This document shows positions 10,201-17,921 of a stretch of 64,000 nucleotides of DNA, in pieces. The notes beneath the pieces are model-generated. The model was given only the letters and a program-made list of their open reading frames with translations. It ran no database searches and was not told where the DNA came from. The translations under genes were made by a program, and so were the position numbers. This stretch comes from Brevibacillus ruminantium (GTDB taxonomy: Bacteria; Bacillota; Bacilli; Brevibacillales; Brevibacillaceae). Within the stretch, counting starts at the first letter, position 1; each line of letters begins with the position of its first letter. Where the stretch lies: positions 958,001-1,022,000 of the forward strand of contig NZ_CP098755.1 of the NCBI RefSeq assembly GCF_023746555.1, read 5' to 3'.

Positions 10201-13200
10201 TGGATCTGGAGAAAGACAAAAAATATGATCTCAAGATCGACGGGAATACGTTTACACTTACCTTCCTGGAAGAGATGGAGAGCGCGTACGTACTGGAGTA
10301 TCAGTCGTTCATTAATGTAGAGGACAAAAAAGAAGAGTTTTTGAAAAACAAAGCAACTTTCAAGGGACATTCCTCTGATGATTTTGAAGTCATAGAAGAA
10401 GAAAACGTCAGGGTGTATTTTGCAGGAGCAGGGGGCGGTGCCTTCCCTATCGGTAAAGGTGCCCTCACCGTTGTCAAAGTGGATGCTGCGGATGACGAGA
10501 CTCCTTTGGAAGGAGCCGTGTTTGGGCTCTACGATGATACAGGGAAGATTTTGATTAAAGAGCTGACGACGGATGAAGATGGGAAAGCGGTATTTGAGAA
10601 CATCAAATTTAAAAAGTACCTGCTTAAAGAACTGTCTGCGCCCACTAACTTCGTAATCTCGAAAGAGTATCGTGATGGGGCAGAAATTGCGTTTAAAGCC
10701 TCAAATACTCTCAAGATTTCGAACGAGAAGGGTGAAAGGGACGTTGAGTTAACAAAGGTAGATGCCGACCATCCGGACGGTCCCAAAACACCGCTTCCCG
10801 GCGCTGTCTTCAAGCTGCAAGTGCGGGAAAATGGAGAGTTTGTGGATGTCGAGAAATACTCCCGACTCACCACAGGTGAAAACGGAAAAATCCACCTGAA
10901 CCAACTGGAGCCGGGAGAGTATCAGTTTGTCGAAATAGAGGCGCCAGAGGGTTATGTGCTGGATGCAGAACCGGTTCCGTTCACCATTACCTCCGACCAG
11001 ACGAAGACAGTATTTGTCGAGAAGGAGAATAAAAGAAATGTGGGCGCCGTCAAACTGAAAAAGGTTGACGAGCACGATGGCAAGGGCTTGAAAGGTGCTG
11101 AATTTGAGCTTCAGGATGAGAAGGGCAACAGGGTCATAGACGAACTCCTGACCACAGATGAAAAAGGCGAGCTGTTGGTAGAAGGCCTACAGTCAGGAAA
11201 CTATCAGTTCGTTGAGACAAAGGCGCCGGAGAACTATCAGTTGAACAAAGCACCGCTGAAGTTCAAGATTGTGGAGGATGCCAAAGTCGAAGTGGTCGAA
11301 GTGACGTTTGCCAACAAAATGACTCCGGGTACAGTGAAGCTGATCAAGGTAGAAACCGGTTATCCCGATCACAAATTAAAAGGGGCCAAGTTCAATCTCC
11401 TTGACGAAAACAAGAAGCTGCTTATCGCCGGACTGGTAACAGGTGATGAAGGTGAAGTGAGCATCCCTGAGCTCCGACCGGGCGTGTACTACTTCCAGGA
11501 GACCAGTGCACCCAGCGGCTATATCATCAAGAAGTCGCTGACGAAGTTTGAGGTTGTACTGGGTGAAGAAGCAATCGTCAAGGTGGAAAACGACCGCTAC
11601 ACTGGCGGCATCCCGGGAACAGGAACGCTCACCATCGTCAAAGTCGATGCTGCTGACAAGAAGACTCCACTGGAAGGAGCCGTATTCGGGCTCTATGACG
11701 AGACAGGAGAGACCTTGCTTGAGGAGCTGACGACCAATGAATTTGGTGAAGCGGTATTTGAGAAATTAGAATTTAAAACGTATCTGCTCAAAGAACTGTC
11801 TGCTCCAGCCGGTTACATCATCTCGGAAGAGTACCAAAATGGGGACGTGATTGAGTTTAGAGCCACAACCACTCTCCAGATTGGCAACGAGAAGGGTGTA
11901 AGGGATGTAGAGCTGCTGAAGGTAGATGCCGATCATTCTAATGGTTCCAAAACACCGCTTTCAGGTGCCGTGTTCAAACTGCAAATGTGGAAGAATGGGG
12001 AATTTGTCGATGTCGAAGAATATTCCCGACTGACCACAGATGCAAGCGGGAAAATTCACCTCAACAAGCTTGAGCCAGGCGAGTACCAGTTCGTAGAAAC
12101 GAAAGCGCCAGAGGGGTACAAACTGGATGAAACACCGGTTCCGTTTACCATTACCCCCGGCCAGACGGCAACGAAGTTTCTCGAGAAAAAGAATGAAAGA
12201 AATGAAAACATTGTGGGTTCCGTCAAATTGAAAAAGGTTGACGATCACGATGGCAAGAGCTTGACAGGGGCTGAATTTGAGCTTCAGGACAGCAAAGGCA
12301 ACACGATCAAAAGCGGACTGACCACAGATGAAAAAGGCGAGCTGTTGGTCGAAGGGCTGAAATCTGGCAACTATCAATTCGTGGAAACGAAGGCGCCGGA
12401 GAACTATCAGTTGAACAAAGAACCGCTGAAGTTCTCGATTGTAAAGGATGCCGTAGTCGTCGAAGTGAAGTTTGCCAATAAAATGGTTCCAGGCTCCGTC
12501 AAACTGATCAAGGTTGAGACCGGTTATCCGAATCGTACATTAAAAGGAGCCGAGTTCAGACTTCTTGACGAAAACGAGAAACTGGTGAAAAACGGACTGG
12601 TAACAGATGCAGACGGTGAATTGAGAATTGACGACCTCCGACCGGGTGTATACTACTTCGAGGAAATCAGTGCGCCCAGTGGTTATGTCATCAAGAAGAC
12701 GCTGACGAGGTTTGAGGTTGTACAAGGTAAAGAAGTAACCGTCACAGTGGAAAATGACCGTAAGAGCACCCCTGGTCCAGGACCGGGACCCGGACCAGGA
12801 CCAGGAAAACCTGAAAAGCCTGAAAAGGAACGACCGGAGAGACCGGACCCCAAACCGGAAAATCCAGGTAACCCAGGTAACCCAGGAAATCCAGGAAATC
12901 CAGGTAACCCGGGCAATCCAGAAGTGCCGACTAATCCTGAGAATCCGACAACTGTAACTCCGAACCCGACTGCGCCAGAAAATCCAAACTTGGTGACTCC
13001 AGGTGATCCGAATGTACCAGCCGGGACGGGAGTGCCTACAAAGGCTGGAAATCCTGAGGACCCGTTGTTTGAAATTGACGGGAATGTGCCAGCGGGCGGT
13101 CTCAAAACAGGTAAGTCCAACGTACTGCCGAAGACAGGGGAAGAAAGCCATCTTCCATGGCAAATCCTCGGAGTCAGCTTCATCCTGTTGGGTGTTGGGC

Positions 13201-13232
13201 TCCTGGGCAGAAAACGATTCAAACGCATGTAG
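7287..13232 (+). CDS. Giant LPXTG-anchored adhesin with SpaA/Cna_B repeats
   Basis: A 1981-residue cell-wall adhesin. In order it has a signal peptide (to about residue 36) and a Gly/Ser/Glu/Thr/Pro stalk of nine 7-residue units (78-140). Next come five or more collagen-binding-type beta domains (about 170-1050), each starting with a segment like DWVVNFNKDERTI. Eight SpaA/Cna_B domains follow (about 1057-1830), then a PGPGPG/NPGNPG wall-spanning region, then a sorting signal: LPKTG, hydrophobic helix, KRFKRM tail. The SpaA domains show the Lys (KVD), Glu (ELSAP or VETKAP) and Asn pattern of intramolecular isopeptide bonds. The class D sortase upstream should anchor it. The start chosen is GTG 7287; ATG 7302, after GGGGTGA, is an equally good alternative. 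Function as adhesin or pilin-like shaft is inferred from architecture; the ligand is unknown. Confidence 0.93.
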   Translation: MKFPRMRELRKAYYIFMVAALFLNLFLPTSLALANGKGSVPTASVQENATEEISGGDGTEIAPEGESEAPGGESEAPGSETGEPGSETGTPGGETGEPGSETGTPGGETGEPGSETGTPGSETGEPGSETGTPGSETGTPGNPEVPPGEVPVPPTVPEVPVVPPSDDSDGKEIKDNIITSVAVKQKDKKTGEYLDISKDDIRADIGEEVRIEYTWELGADHGYKAGATFTFNLPEEFKTEQPLDGILKLQGYPEGVGTYEVTRAGTVTFYFNEYIEEISGGYFEIWRSFDESKITDGTKHPIKFTYDETVIQTVPVHFKNKGGEISKKGTPRNQKGTETEMNPSTIDWVVNFNKDERTIKGAVFQDELPDGLKIDLASIEVYELSVDLNGNVTVEKGPLDEYKGKATVTGNGFKLDFGTIDKAFQVKYTTEVDPITTAPYEATFQNKVTISEDGEPKWNAYDKVRAKFSKPLEKTASYKFEQDSTTHVITWTIRYNYNEQSIPQEKAWIKDTFSKTLQELDTESFEVYEMVIKDDGSAERKTSQPLVKGTDYIVDDTVEHGFDLKFQQDINSAYEIVYKTKAKGRVIDSHNVNNTVELVSGEKASKDQWIQQLVFSKWADKDRDVNYAKKTITWHMSLNDDKQEMENVVIIDDYAGEGLELIPGTLSISGLEKGEDYILEGYRANPDDPEDYTKGFTITFLKKITTNHYITYETYFDPKKVNKSKYVNKALLKWTVDGKEVTKRQEASVDVDTYTQDNGKKTGTYNAVTKEITWTIHVNYNLHEINKAVVEDYYSEGQDFVQGSLEVKHLELTGGRDGVKVGDTVPQDEYDFVQSKKDGKDGFSLTFKKPIDTAYQITYKTSLNGKPVKKQYNNDAILYEQSNPSVLLFKKSATVYPQHGGEYLKKTGTWDEAKQSDYADWEVYINRSQSKIDAGATLTDALSDNQILLPASFKLYTTVVDEKGNLTKLALVDLEKDKKYDLKIDGNTFTLTFLEEMESAYVLEYQSFINVEDKKEEFLKNKATFKGHSSDDFEVIEEENVRVYFAGAGGGAFPIGKGALTVVKVDAADDETPLEGAVFGLYDDTGKILIKELTTDEDGKAVFENIKFKKYLLKELSAPTNFVISKEYRDGAEIAFKASNTLKISNEKGERDVELTKVDADHPDGPKTPLPGAVFKLQVRENGEFVDVEKYSRLTTGENGKIHLNQLEPGEYQFVEIEAPEGYVLDAEPVPFTITSDQTKTVFVEKENKRNVGAVKLKKVDEHDGKGLKGAEFELQDEKGNRVIDELLTTDEKGELLVEGLQSGNYQFVETKAPENYQLNKAPLKFKIVEDAKVEVVEVTFANKMTPGTVKLIKVETGYPDHKLKGAKFNLLDENKKLLIAGLVTGDEGEVSIPELRPGVYYFQETSAPSGYIIKKSLTKFEVVLGEEAIVKVENDRYTGGIPGTGTLTIVKVDAADKKTPLEGAVFGLYDETGETLLEELTTNEFGEAVFEKLEFKTYLLKELSAPAGYIISEEYQNGDVIEFRATTTLQIGNEKGVRDVELLKVDADHSNGSKTPLSGAVFKLQMWKNGEFVDVEEYSRLTTDASGKIHLNKLEPGEYQFVETKAPEGYKLDETPVPFTITPGQTATKFLEKKNERNENIVGSVKLKKVDDHDGKSLTGAEFELQDSKGNTIKSGLTTDEKGELLVEGLKSGNYQFVETKAPENYQLNKEPLKFSIVKDAVVVEVKFANKMVPGSVKLIKVETGYPNRTLKGAEFRLLDENEKLVKNGLVTDADGELRIDDLRPGVYYFEEISAPSGYVIKKTLTRFEVVQGKEVTVTVENDRKSTPGPGPGPGPGPGKPEKPEKERPERPDPKPENPGNPGNPGNPGNPGNPGNPEVPTNPENPTTVTPNPTAPENPNLVTPGDPNVPAGTGVPTKAGNPEDPLFEIDGNVPAGGLKTGKSNVLPKTGEESHLPWQILGVSFILLGVGLLGRKRFKRM
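7518..7706 (+). repeat. 21-bp tandem repeats encoding the adhesin stalk
   Basis: Nine in-frame 21-bp units encode G-[S/G]-E-T-G-[E/T]-P, mostly in alternating E/T pairs that give a 42-bp higher-order period. Such arrays often vary in copy number between strains. Confidence 0.9.
10455..12761 (+). repeat. Tandem duplication of a four-domain SpaA module
   Basis: Module 1 begins at GALTVVKVDAADDETPLEG (about 10458) and module 2 at GTLTIVKVDAADKKTPLEG (11622), a period of about 1164 bp or 388 residues. Both contain four different SpaA domains in the same order: VVKVDAAD, ELxKVDADH, VKLKKVD and VKLIKVETGYP types. Each domain resembles its partner in the other module more than its neighbours, so four domains were duplicated together. 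Confidence 0.85.
12771..12924 (+). repeat. PGPG / NPG wall-spanning repeats
   Basis: Short repeats encode (PG)n and, at 12861-12920, six 9-bp units encoding N-P-G. These are typical of wall-spanning segments just before an LPXTG signal. Confidence 0.85.
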
Positions 13233-13255
13233 ATGCAACCATAGCAAGAATGAAG

Positions 13256-13290
13256 AAGCCTGCTGATTCATGTCAGCAGGCTCTTTTTTG
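13256..13290 (+). terminator. Rho-independent terminator of the adhesin gene
   Basis: A perfect stem AGCCTGCTGA / TCAGCAGGCT with loop TTCATG is followed by CTTTTTT. Confidence 0.92.
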
Positions 13291-13368
13291 TACTTTTGGA
13301 AAGTTTAATTTCGAAAAAACTAAGACTTTCGTTATTTGACTTGGCGATAAGCCAAGTTTTTCTAATGG
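13284..13368 (+). repeat. Dispersed intergenic element, copy 1
   Basis: TTGTACTTTTGGAAAGTTTAATTTCG, a variable stretch of about 20 bases, then TTTGACTTGGCGATAAGC and GTTTTTCTAAT. The same two blocks recur at 63416-63500. Both copies start at the T run of a terminator. In this copy the second block can fold as CTTGGC-GATAA-GCCAAG plus TTTTT, but the other copy breaks that hairpin. No known element was recognised. Confidence 0.7.
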
Positions 13369-13486
13369 GAATAGCACTGAGATATGTCAATGGAAAAGGA
13401 AATTTGTCGAATAAAGGGGATTGTTGTAAAGATGTGGAATAGTCTTTGTAATATTAGCAAAATGGTTGAGCAGCGAGGTGTTGACA

Positions 13487-14962
13487 GTGATATATCGCTT
13501 TGGCTTAAAATTGACGATCACCATCATTATGTTTGCCACCATCATTTCCTTTACGATTGCTACGACCGACTATATGAGACTGAGGGAGCAAGCCATTTTA
13601 CATAAGCAGGAGCAAGTCCGGCAGATGGAATTGATGGCCTCGTATGCATTGGAAACGATCGAGAAGGCCTACCATGTCTTTGGTGAGAATATTGCCCTGA
13701 AAATGAAGAAAAACTCTCTTTCCCTACTGGATCTCTACGATCAGAATCCGTCTTACCAGGAATGGGATTTTGCGGCACTGAAAAAGAAGTTTTCCGTGGA
13801 TATTTATCTGATAAACAGTGAGAATGTCATCGTAGCGAGCAGCAACGAGAAGGACATCGGGCTTGATTTTAAAAAGTGCTGCAAGAAGCTTGCTTCGATC
13901 CTGGATACGCGAAGAATGTCAGGAGAATTCTATCACGACGGCATTGATATGGAGCAAGCAACAGGAGTCATAAAAAAATACAGCTACATCGGAACGCGAG
14001 ATCAGCAATATATCATACAACTAGGCTATTCTCTGCAAGACAGCAACATCTTTCAAGAATTCAACTTTTTACAGGCGATCGAGGGATTCGTGGAGCATCA
14101 TCCTGCCATCCAGGAGATCCATGTCTTAAATTCCGGAGGCTTCTCTCTGGGGAGCCCGGCGGTGCAGGGAAAGAAGCTGCCGCAGGAAAGGCGGGCTGCC
14201 TTTGAAAAAACGCTGCGAACGGGAGAGACGACCGAATACCATGGAGAATGGAACCAGGAACCGGCCATTTACCGATATGTCCGGTACTTGTCCGAATATG
14301 ACAAAGGGACAACCCAGACCAAGGTGCTGGAGATCATCTATCATGAGAAAGATTTACAAGCCATTCTTGACGAAAAGAAAGACTCGTTTATCTTTCAGCT
14401 TTTGCTAATCCTGATCGTGACAGTGATCCTCTCATTCATCATCTCCCGATGGGTGGCAAGGCCGATGTATCTCGCATTTCATGACAGTTTGACCGGATTG
14501 TACAACAGGGCAGCTTTTGATGAACTGTTCGAAAAGGCCATACGGGATGGTAAAGGAAGCATCGCGCTGATGATGATCGACCTGGACAATTTCAAAAAGG
14601 TAAATGATCAATGGGGACATGACAAAGGCGATGAGCTCCTGAAGCATGTGGCCGAGTGTATCCAACGATTTGCCCGTAAAGAGGATCGGGCTGTCCGGCT
14701 GGGCGGGGACGAATTTGTCTTGATTATGCCATCTGTGGGCAGACAGCAGGCGGATGAAATTGCACGCGGAATGATCAAGGCCATCACGGCGTCGACCGCT
14801 GCTCAGATCCCCCTGGAGGAGGAAGGCGTAACGGTCAGTATTGGCATTGCGCTGTCGGACGGGCTTGAGGTGGATACGGATATCCTTTACAAGCAGGCAG
14901 ATCTGGCGTTGTATCGGTCCAAAGAGCAGGGGAAAAACCGCTACCATTTTTACGATGCTTGA
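13487..14962 (+). CDS. Membrane diguanylate cyclase (GGDEF)
   Basis: About 491 residues: a membrane helix directly at the N-terminus, an extracellular sensor region of roughly 270 residues of the Cache-like kind, a second helix (FQLLLILIVTVILSFII), then a C-terminal GGDEF domain. The signature is intact (RLGGDEF, GGDEF at about 406-410). An RxxD inhibitory site (RKED) lies five residues before it, so an active, product-inhibited cyclase is expected. It would raise c-di-GMP in response to an outside ligand, next to the riboswitch-controlled surface block. The start is uncertain: GTG 13487 follows GCGAGGTG by six bases, and GTG 13478, TTG 13481 and TTG 13466 are in-frame alternatives. It is preceded by the adhesin terminator and a dispersed repeat, so it has its own promoter. 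Confidence 0.92.
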   Translation: MIYRFGLKLTITIIMFATIISFTIATTDYMRLREQAILHKQEQVRQMELMASYALETIEKAYHVFGENIALKMKKNSLSLLDLYDQNPSYQEWDFAALKKKFSVDIYLINSENVIVASSNEKDIGLDFKKCCKKLASILDTRRMSGEFYHDGIDMEQATGVIKKYSYIGTRDQQYIIQLGYSLQDSNIFQEFNFLQAIEGFVEHHPAIQEIHVLNSGGFSLGSPAVQGKKLPQERRAAFEKTLRTGETTEYHGEWNQEPAIYRYVRYLSEYDKGTTQTKVLEIIYHEKDLQAILDEKKDSFIFQLLLILIVTVILSFIISRWVARPMYLAFHDSLTGLYNRAAFDELFEKAIRDGKGSIALMMIDLDNFKKVNDQWGHDKGDELLKHVAECIQRFARKEDRAVRLGGDEFVLIMPSVGRQQADEIARGMIKAITASTAAQIPLEEEGVTVSIGIALSDGLEVDTDILYKQADLALYRSKEQGKNRYHFYDA

Positions 14963-15039
14963 GATGAGGCGAGCGACTGAGAAAGAACGATCTTCGAACT
15001 TACTACGAAAGACGGCTCTTTTTAGGTGATGTATTTTCG

Positions 15040-15078
15040 TGAATATACTGAAAATAACAACAAAAAATGGTATATTCA
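15040..15078 (+). promoter_or_regulatory. Inverted repeat before the GalT/HIT-like gene
   Basis: TGAATATAC (15040-15048) and GTATATTCA (15070-15078) form a perfect 9-bp inverted repeat with a 21-base spacer, ending just before the ribosome site of the next gene. It could be an operator or a leader hairpin. Confidence 0.4.
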
Positions 15079-15094
15079 AGAAAAAGGAGATTGC

Positions 15095-16129
15095 ATGATG
15101 ACCGTAAATTTCCGAAAAGCAGAAGAATGGTTCACGTTTTCTGACAGCCAAGGAAATGCTATCGAACGAAAAACAGAGATTCGCTTCGATCCGTTGACCG
15201 GTGAATCGTCGCGGCTTGTTTTTGATGCGGGACTGGCTGTCGCCCCTTCCGATTATCGGGAGGCAGCGGAACAGACAGGCGGCGCCAAATGTCCGTTTTG
15301 TCCAGAAAATCTGTGGAAAATCACCCCCGTTTTCCCCAAAGAGATTACCGAACAAGGGAGGATTACGCAGGGGGAAGCCGTGGTTTTTCCCAATCTGTTT
15401 CCCTACAGCAAACACAACGGCGTGGTGATTTTCTCCGGGCAGCATTACGTCCGGTTGGAAGAATTCACGACTACGATGATCAAGGACGCGTTTTTGGCGG
15501 CACAGCGGTATATTCAAAAGGTGGCAGAGACCGATCCGAAGGCGCGGTATGCGTCGATCAACTGGAATTACCTCCCTTATTCGGGGGGGAGCATTCTGCA
15601 TCCGCATATTCATGTGATCGTATCCGAATCGCCGACGAACTACCAAAGCCTGATCAGGGAGAAGTCTATCGCTTTTCAAAAGGAGCATGACCAGGAGTAT
15701 TTCACGGCGCTCTATGAAACCGAGAAATCGCTCGGGGAGCGGTGGATCGGGGAGCGTGGAAATGTAGCCTGGATGCATGCCTATGCGCCCAAAGGCCATA
15801 ATGATTTCACAGCGATATTCCCGCGGGCTTTTTCCGTACATGACCTTGCCGAACAGGACTGGGAAGACTTCGCAGCAGGGGTGAAAGATGTTTTTGCTGT
15901 CATGGCCGAACAAGGCTTTGCCAGCTTTAATGCGGCAGTCAATCTGTCTCTCGATCCCGAAGTGAAGCAGGCTGTTCATGTCCGCCTCATTCCCCGCTTT
16001 GCCATCGGGATGCTGCAGACGAGTGATATGAGCTTCTTTCAGACGTTGCATCAAGAGCCGCTCAGCTATAAAATCCCGGAAGAGGTAGCGGCGAAAGCAC
16101 GCGTACATTTTGAAATCAGCCAATCTTGA
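15095..16129 (+). CDS. GalT/HIT-superfamily nucleotidyltransferase-like protein
   Basis: A 344-residue cytoplasmic protein resembling galactose-1-phosphate uridylyltransferases. It has a Cys-x-x-Cys pair (CPFC, residues 66-69) placed like the GalT zinc site. At about 169-173 it has HPHIH in GGSILHPHIHVIVSE, matching the GalT/HIT active-site motif HPHxH, whose last or middle His forms the nucleotidyl intermediate. Galactose pathway genes (galK, galE) are not nearby, so the true substrate may be another sugar phosphate or nucleotide. The start at 15095 follows AAGGAGA by six bases; ATG 15098 is an alternative. The gene stands alone between a diguanylate cyclase and a convergent MFS gene. Confidence 0.8.
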   Translation: MMTVNFRKAEEWFTFSDSQGNAIERKTEIRFDPLTGESSRLVFDAGLAVAPSDYREAAEQTGGAKCPFCPENLWKITPVFPKEITEQGRITQGEAVVFPNLFPYSKHNGVVIFSGQHYVRLEEFTTTMIKDAFLAAQRYIQKVAETDPKARYASINWNYLPYSGGSILHPHIHVIVSESPTNYQSLIREKSIAFQKEHDQEYFTALYETEKSLGERWIGERGNVAWMHAYAPKGHNDFTAIFPRAFSVHDLAEQDWEDFAAGVKDVFAVMAEQGFASFNAAVNLSLDPEVKQAVHVRLIPRFAIGMLQTSDMSFFQTLHQEPLSYKIPEEVAAKARVHFEISQS

Positions 16130-16132
16130 GAA

Positions 16133-16212
16133 GGCTAATTACTTGAGTGGATAATTACTTGAGAGGGCAATTAGTTAAGAAGGCCAACTACTTGAGAACG
16201 GCAATTTTAAGG
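16133..16212 (+). repeat. Degenerate 17-18-bp tandem repeats
   Basis: Four to five imperfect copies of a unit like AATTACTTGAGAGGGC lie between two convergent genes. A short open frame through them (16147-16443) has no ribosome site and runs antisense into the MFS gene, so I regard the stretch as non-coding. Confidence 0.6.
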
Positions 16213-16232
16213 AAAGAAACGCGACAGATGAG

Positions 16233-16268
16233 AAAAAGGGCAGGAGTCTCAACACTCCATGCCCTTTT
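16233..16268. terminator. Bidirectional terminator between convergent genes
   Basis: AAAAAGGGC-A-GGAGT and ACTCC-AT-GCCCTTTT form a stem with A and T tracts on both sides. It serves the MFS gene on the minus strand and can also stop the GalT-like transcript. Confidence 0.8.
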
Positions 16269-16280
16269 CTATTTGCTGAA

Positions 16281-17921
16281 TCAATTTGTTTCCGGCGCAC
16301 CTTTTGGTTTGAGCTCGGGACCTGCTGCTTTTGGTGCCATGGTTTTCCCGGAGCGCAGCGGAATCTCTTTGAGGAAAAGCGTAATTAATACAGCGAAAGC
16401 CGCTACGATCGCACCGGTCAGGAAAGTGGTGGTGATGGCGTAGCTCATGGATTCCCGCACCATGTCCAGCATCGCCATAAAGACAGCCTTGGAATCGGGC
16501 GGCAAGCTCTGGAGCGCCGCTTCAATTTTGGGCTGATCCAGCAGGTTTTGCGGATTTTGGAAGAGCGCCAATTTTTCAGCCAGAGCGGGATCAGAAGGAG
16601 CTGCATTCATTTGGTTCCCCGTGGAAGCTGTCAGTTCCATCATTTTTTTCGCCAAATTGGTACTCATGACACTGCCCATGACAGCAATCCCGATGGTTCC
16701 GCCCAGGTTACGGAAAAGCTGTGAAGTCGCGGTAGCCACGCCCAATTGCTGAGGTGAAACGGCATTTTGCACGGTCAGCGAGAACACCGGCATCGCAACC
16801 CCGATTCCAAGTCCAAGCAGGATCATGAGCAGGACCAGCTCATAGATTGGCGTAGCAGGGTTCATGAAATACATCAGGCTCATTCCGATCGTCATCACGA
16901 TCAACCCGCCAATCGCCATTTTTTTATATTTGCCCGTCTTGGTCATGATCTGACCAGATATAGCAGAGGTGAGCAGCATCGCGATCGACATCGGCATTGC
17001 TACATAGCCGGCCAGCGTAGGCGAGATTCCTTTCACCCCTTGGACAAAGAAGGGGAAGTAGATGATGGCGCCCATCATCCCGGCGTTCAGGAAGAAGCCA
17101 GCCAGGTTGGAGACGGTGAAGATACTGTTCTTAAACAAGCCGAGTGGAAGCACGGGTGTTTTGACCCGGGTCTGTGTCCAGAGAAAGATGGCCAAAGAAG
17201 CAATCGTTACGGCCAGTAATCCGATGATTTGCCAGGAACCCCAGGCGTATTTATCCGGACCGCTGCCTGCCCAGGAAAAGGCGAGAAGCATAGGCACGAT
17301 GGTTAGCGTCAAGAACAAAGAACCCGTGTAATCGACAGACTCTCCTGGTCGTTTTTCCACTTTGGGGAAATTGAGCAGGATCAGCAGAAAGGCAATGATG
17401 CCCAGCGGCAGGAAGATCCAGAAGACCCAGTGCCAGTCGAGATGATCGACGATGTAACCGCCGAGGATCGGACCGCCCACGCTGGAGACGCCGAAGACAG
17501 CGCTCATGACCCCGGACCATTTGGCTCGCTCCCGCGGTTCATACAAGTCGCCAATGGCGGTGAAAGCTGTAGACATGATAATCCCTGCACCGGCCCCTTG
17601 AATCGCGCGGTAGGTGATCAGTTGAAAAATATCTCCGGAAAAACCGGATAAAAAGGCACCGATCATAAACAAGCTAATCCCTGAGAGGATAAACGGTTTT
17701 CGGCCGTAAATGTCAGAGAGTTTCCCCACCAGTACGGATGCCACGGTGGATGTAAGTAGATAAATGGTAATCGCCCAGGAGTAGTACTCCATCCCGCCCA
17801 GTTTGGCAATAATGCGGGGCATGGCGATCCCAATGATCGTTTGGTTGATGGCGGAAAAGAATAAGGACGTGATAATCGCGATCATAATCGTGATTTTCCG
17901 TTTTTCCGTCAAATCTTTCAT
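16281..17921 (-). CDS. DHA2/EmrB-type MFS drug exporter
   Basis: A 546-residue major facilitator protein with the 14-helix layout of the EmrB/QacA family. It starts with a cytoplasmic tail, then helix 1 (IMIAIITSLFFSAINQTIIGIAMP), the MFS loop motif GKLSDIYGRKP and the antiporter-type motif near GAGAGIIMSTAFTA. A longer extracellular loop lies before the last helix. Proton-driven export of drugs or lipophilic compounds is the family role. I chose the ATG at 17921, eight bases after GAGGGG; it overlaps the MarR stop as ATGA, so the two are translationally coupled. ATG 17927 is only two bases from the ribosome site. The upstream MarR protein is the likely repressor. Confidence 0.92.
   Translation of the reverse strand: MKDLTEKRKITIMIAIITSLFFSAINQTIIGIAMPRIIAKLGGMEYYSWAITIYLLTSTVASVLVGKLSDIYGRKPFILSGISLFMIGAFLSGFSGDIFQLITYRAIQGAGAGIIMSTAFTAIGDLYEPRERAKWSGVMSAVFGVSSVGGPILGGYIVDHLDWHWVFWIFLPLGIIAFLLILLNFPKVEKRPGESVDYTGSLFLTLTIVPMLLAFSWAGSGPDKYAWGSWQIIGLLAVTIASLAIFLWTQTRVKTPVLPLGLFKNSIFTVSNLAGFFLNAGMMGAIIYFPFFVQGVKGISPTLAGYVAMPMSIAMLLTSAISGQIMTKTGKYKKMAIGGLIVMTIGMSLMYFMNPATPIYELVLLMILLGLGIGVAMPVFSLTVQNAVSPQQLGVATATSQLFRNLGGTIGIAVMGSVMSTNLAKKMMELTASTGNQMNAAPSDPALAEKLALFQNPQNLLDQPKIEAALQSLPPDSKAVFMAMLDMVRESMSYAITTTFLTGAIVAAFAVLITLFLKEIPLRSGKTMAPKAAGPELKPKGAPETN

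Noticed and set aside
12540..13271. 243-codon minus-strand frame rich in Trp/Ile/Ser
   Set aside because: Produced by the complement of the NPG/PGP repeat region of the adhesin; it covers the adhesin sorting signal and terminator.
15026..15094. N-terminal extension of the GalT-like protein
   Set aside because: The extension has no ribosome site and contains the inverted repeat 15040-15078; the ATG at 15095 has AAGGAGA at proper spacing.
14432..16123. 563-codon open frame on the minus strand
   Set aside because: It lies opposite the diguanylate cyclase and GalT-like genes, both with clear domains and ribosome sites. Its own translation shows no domain and is rich in His/Arg/Phe, as expected of an antisense shadow.
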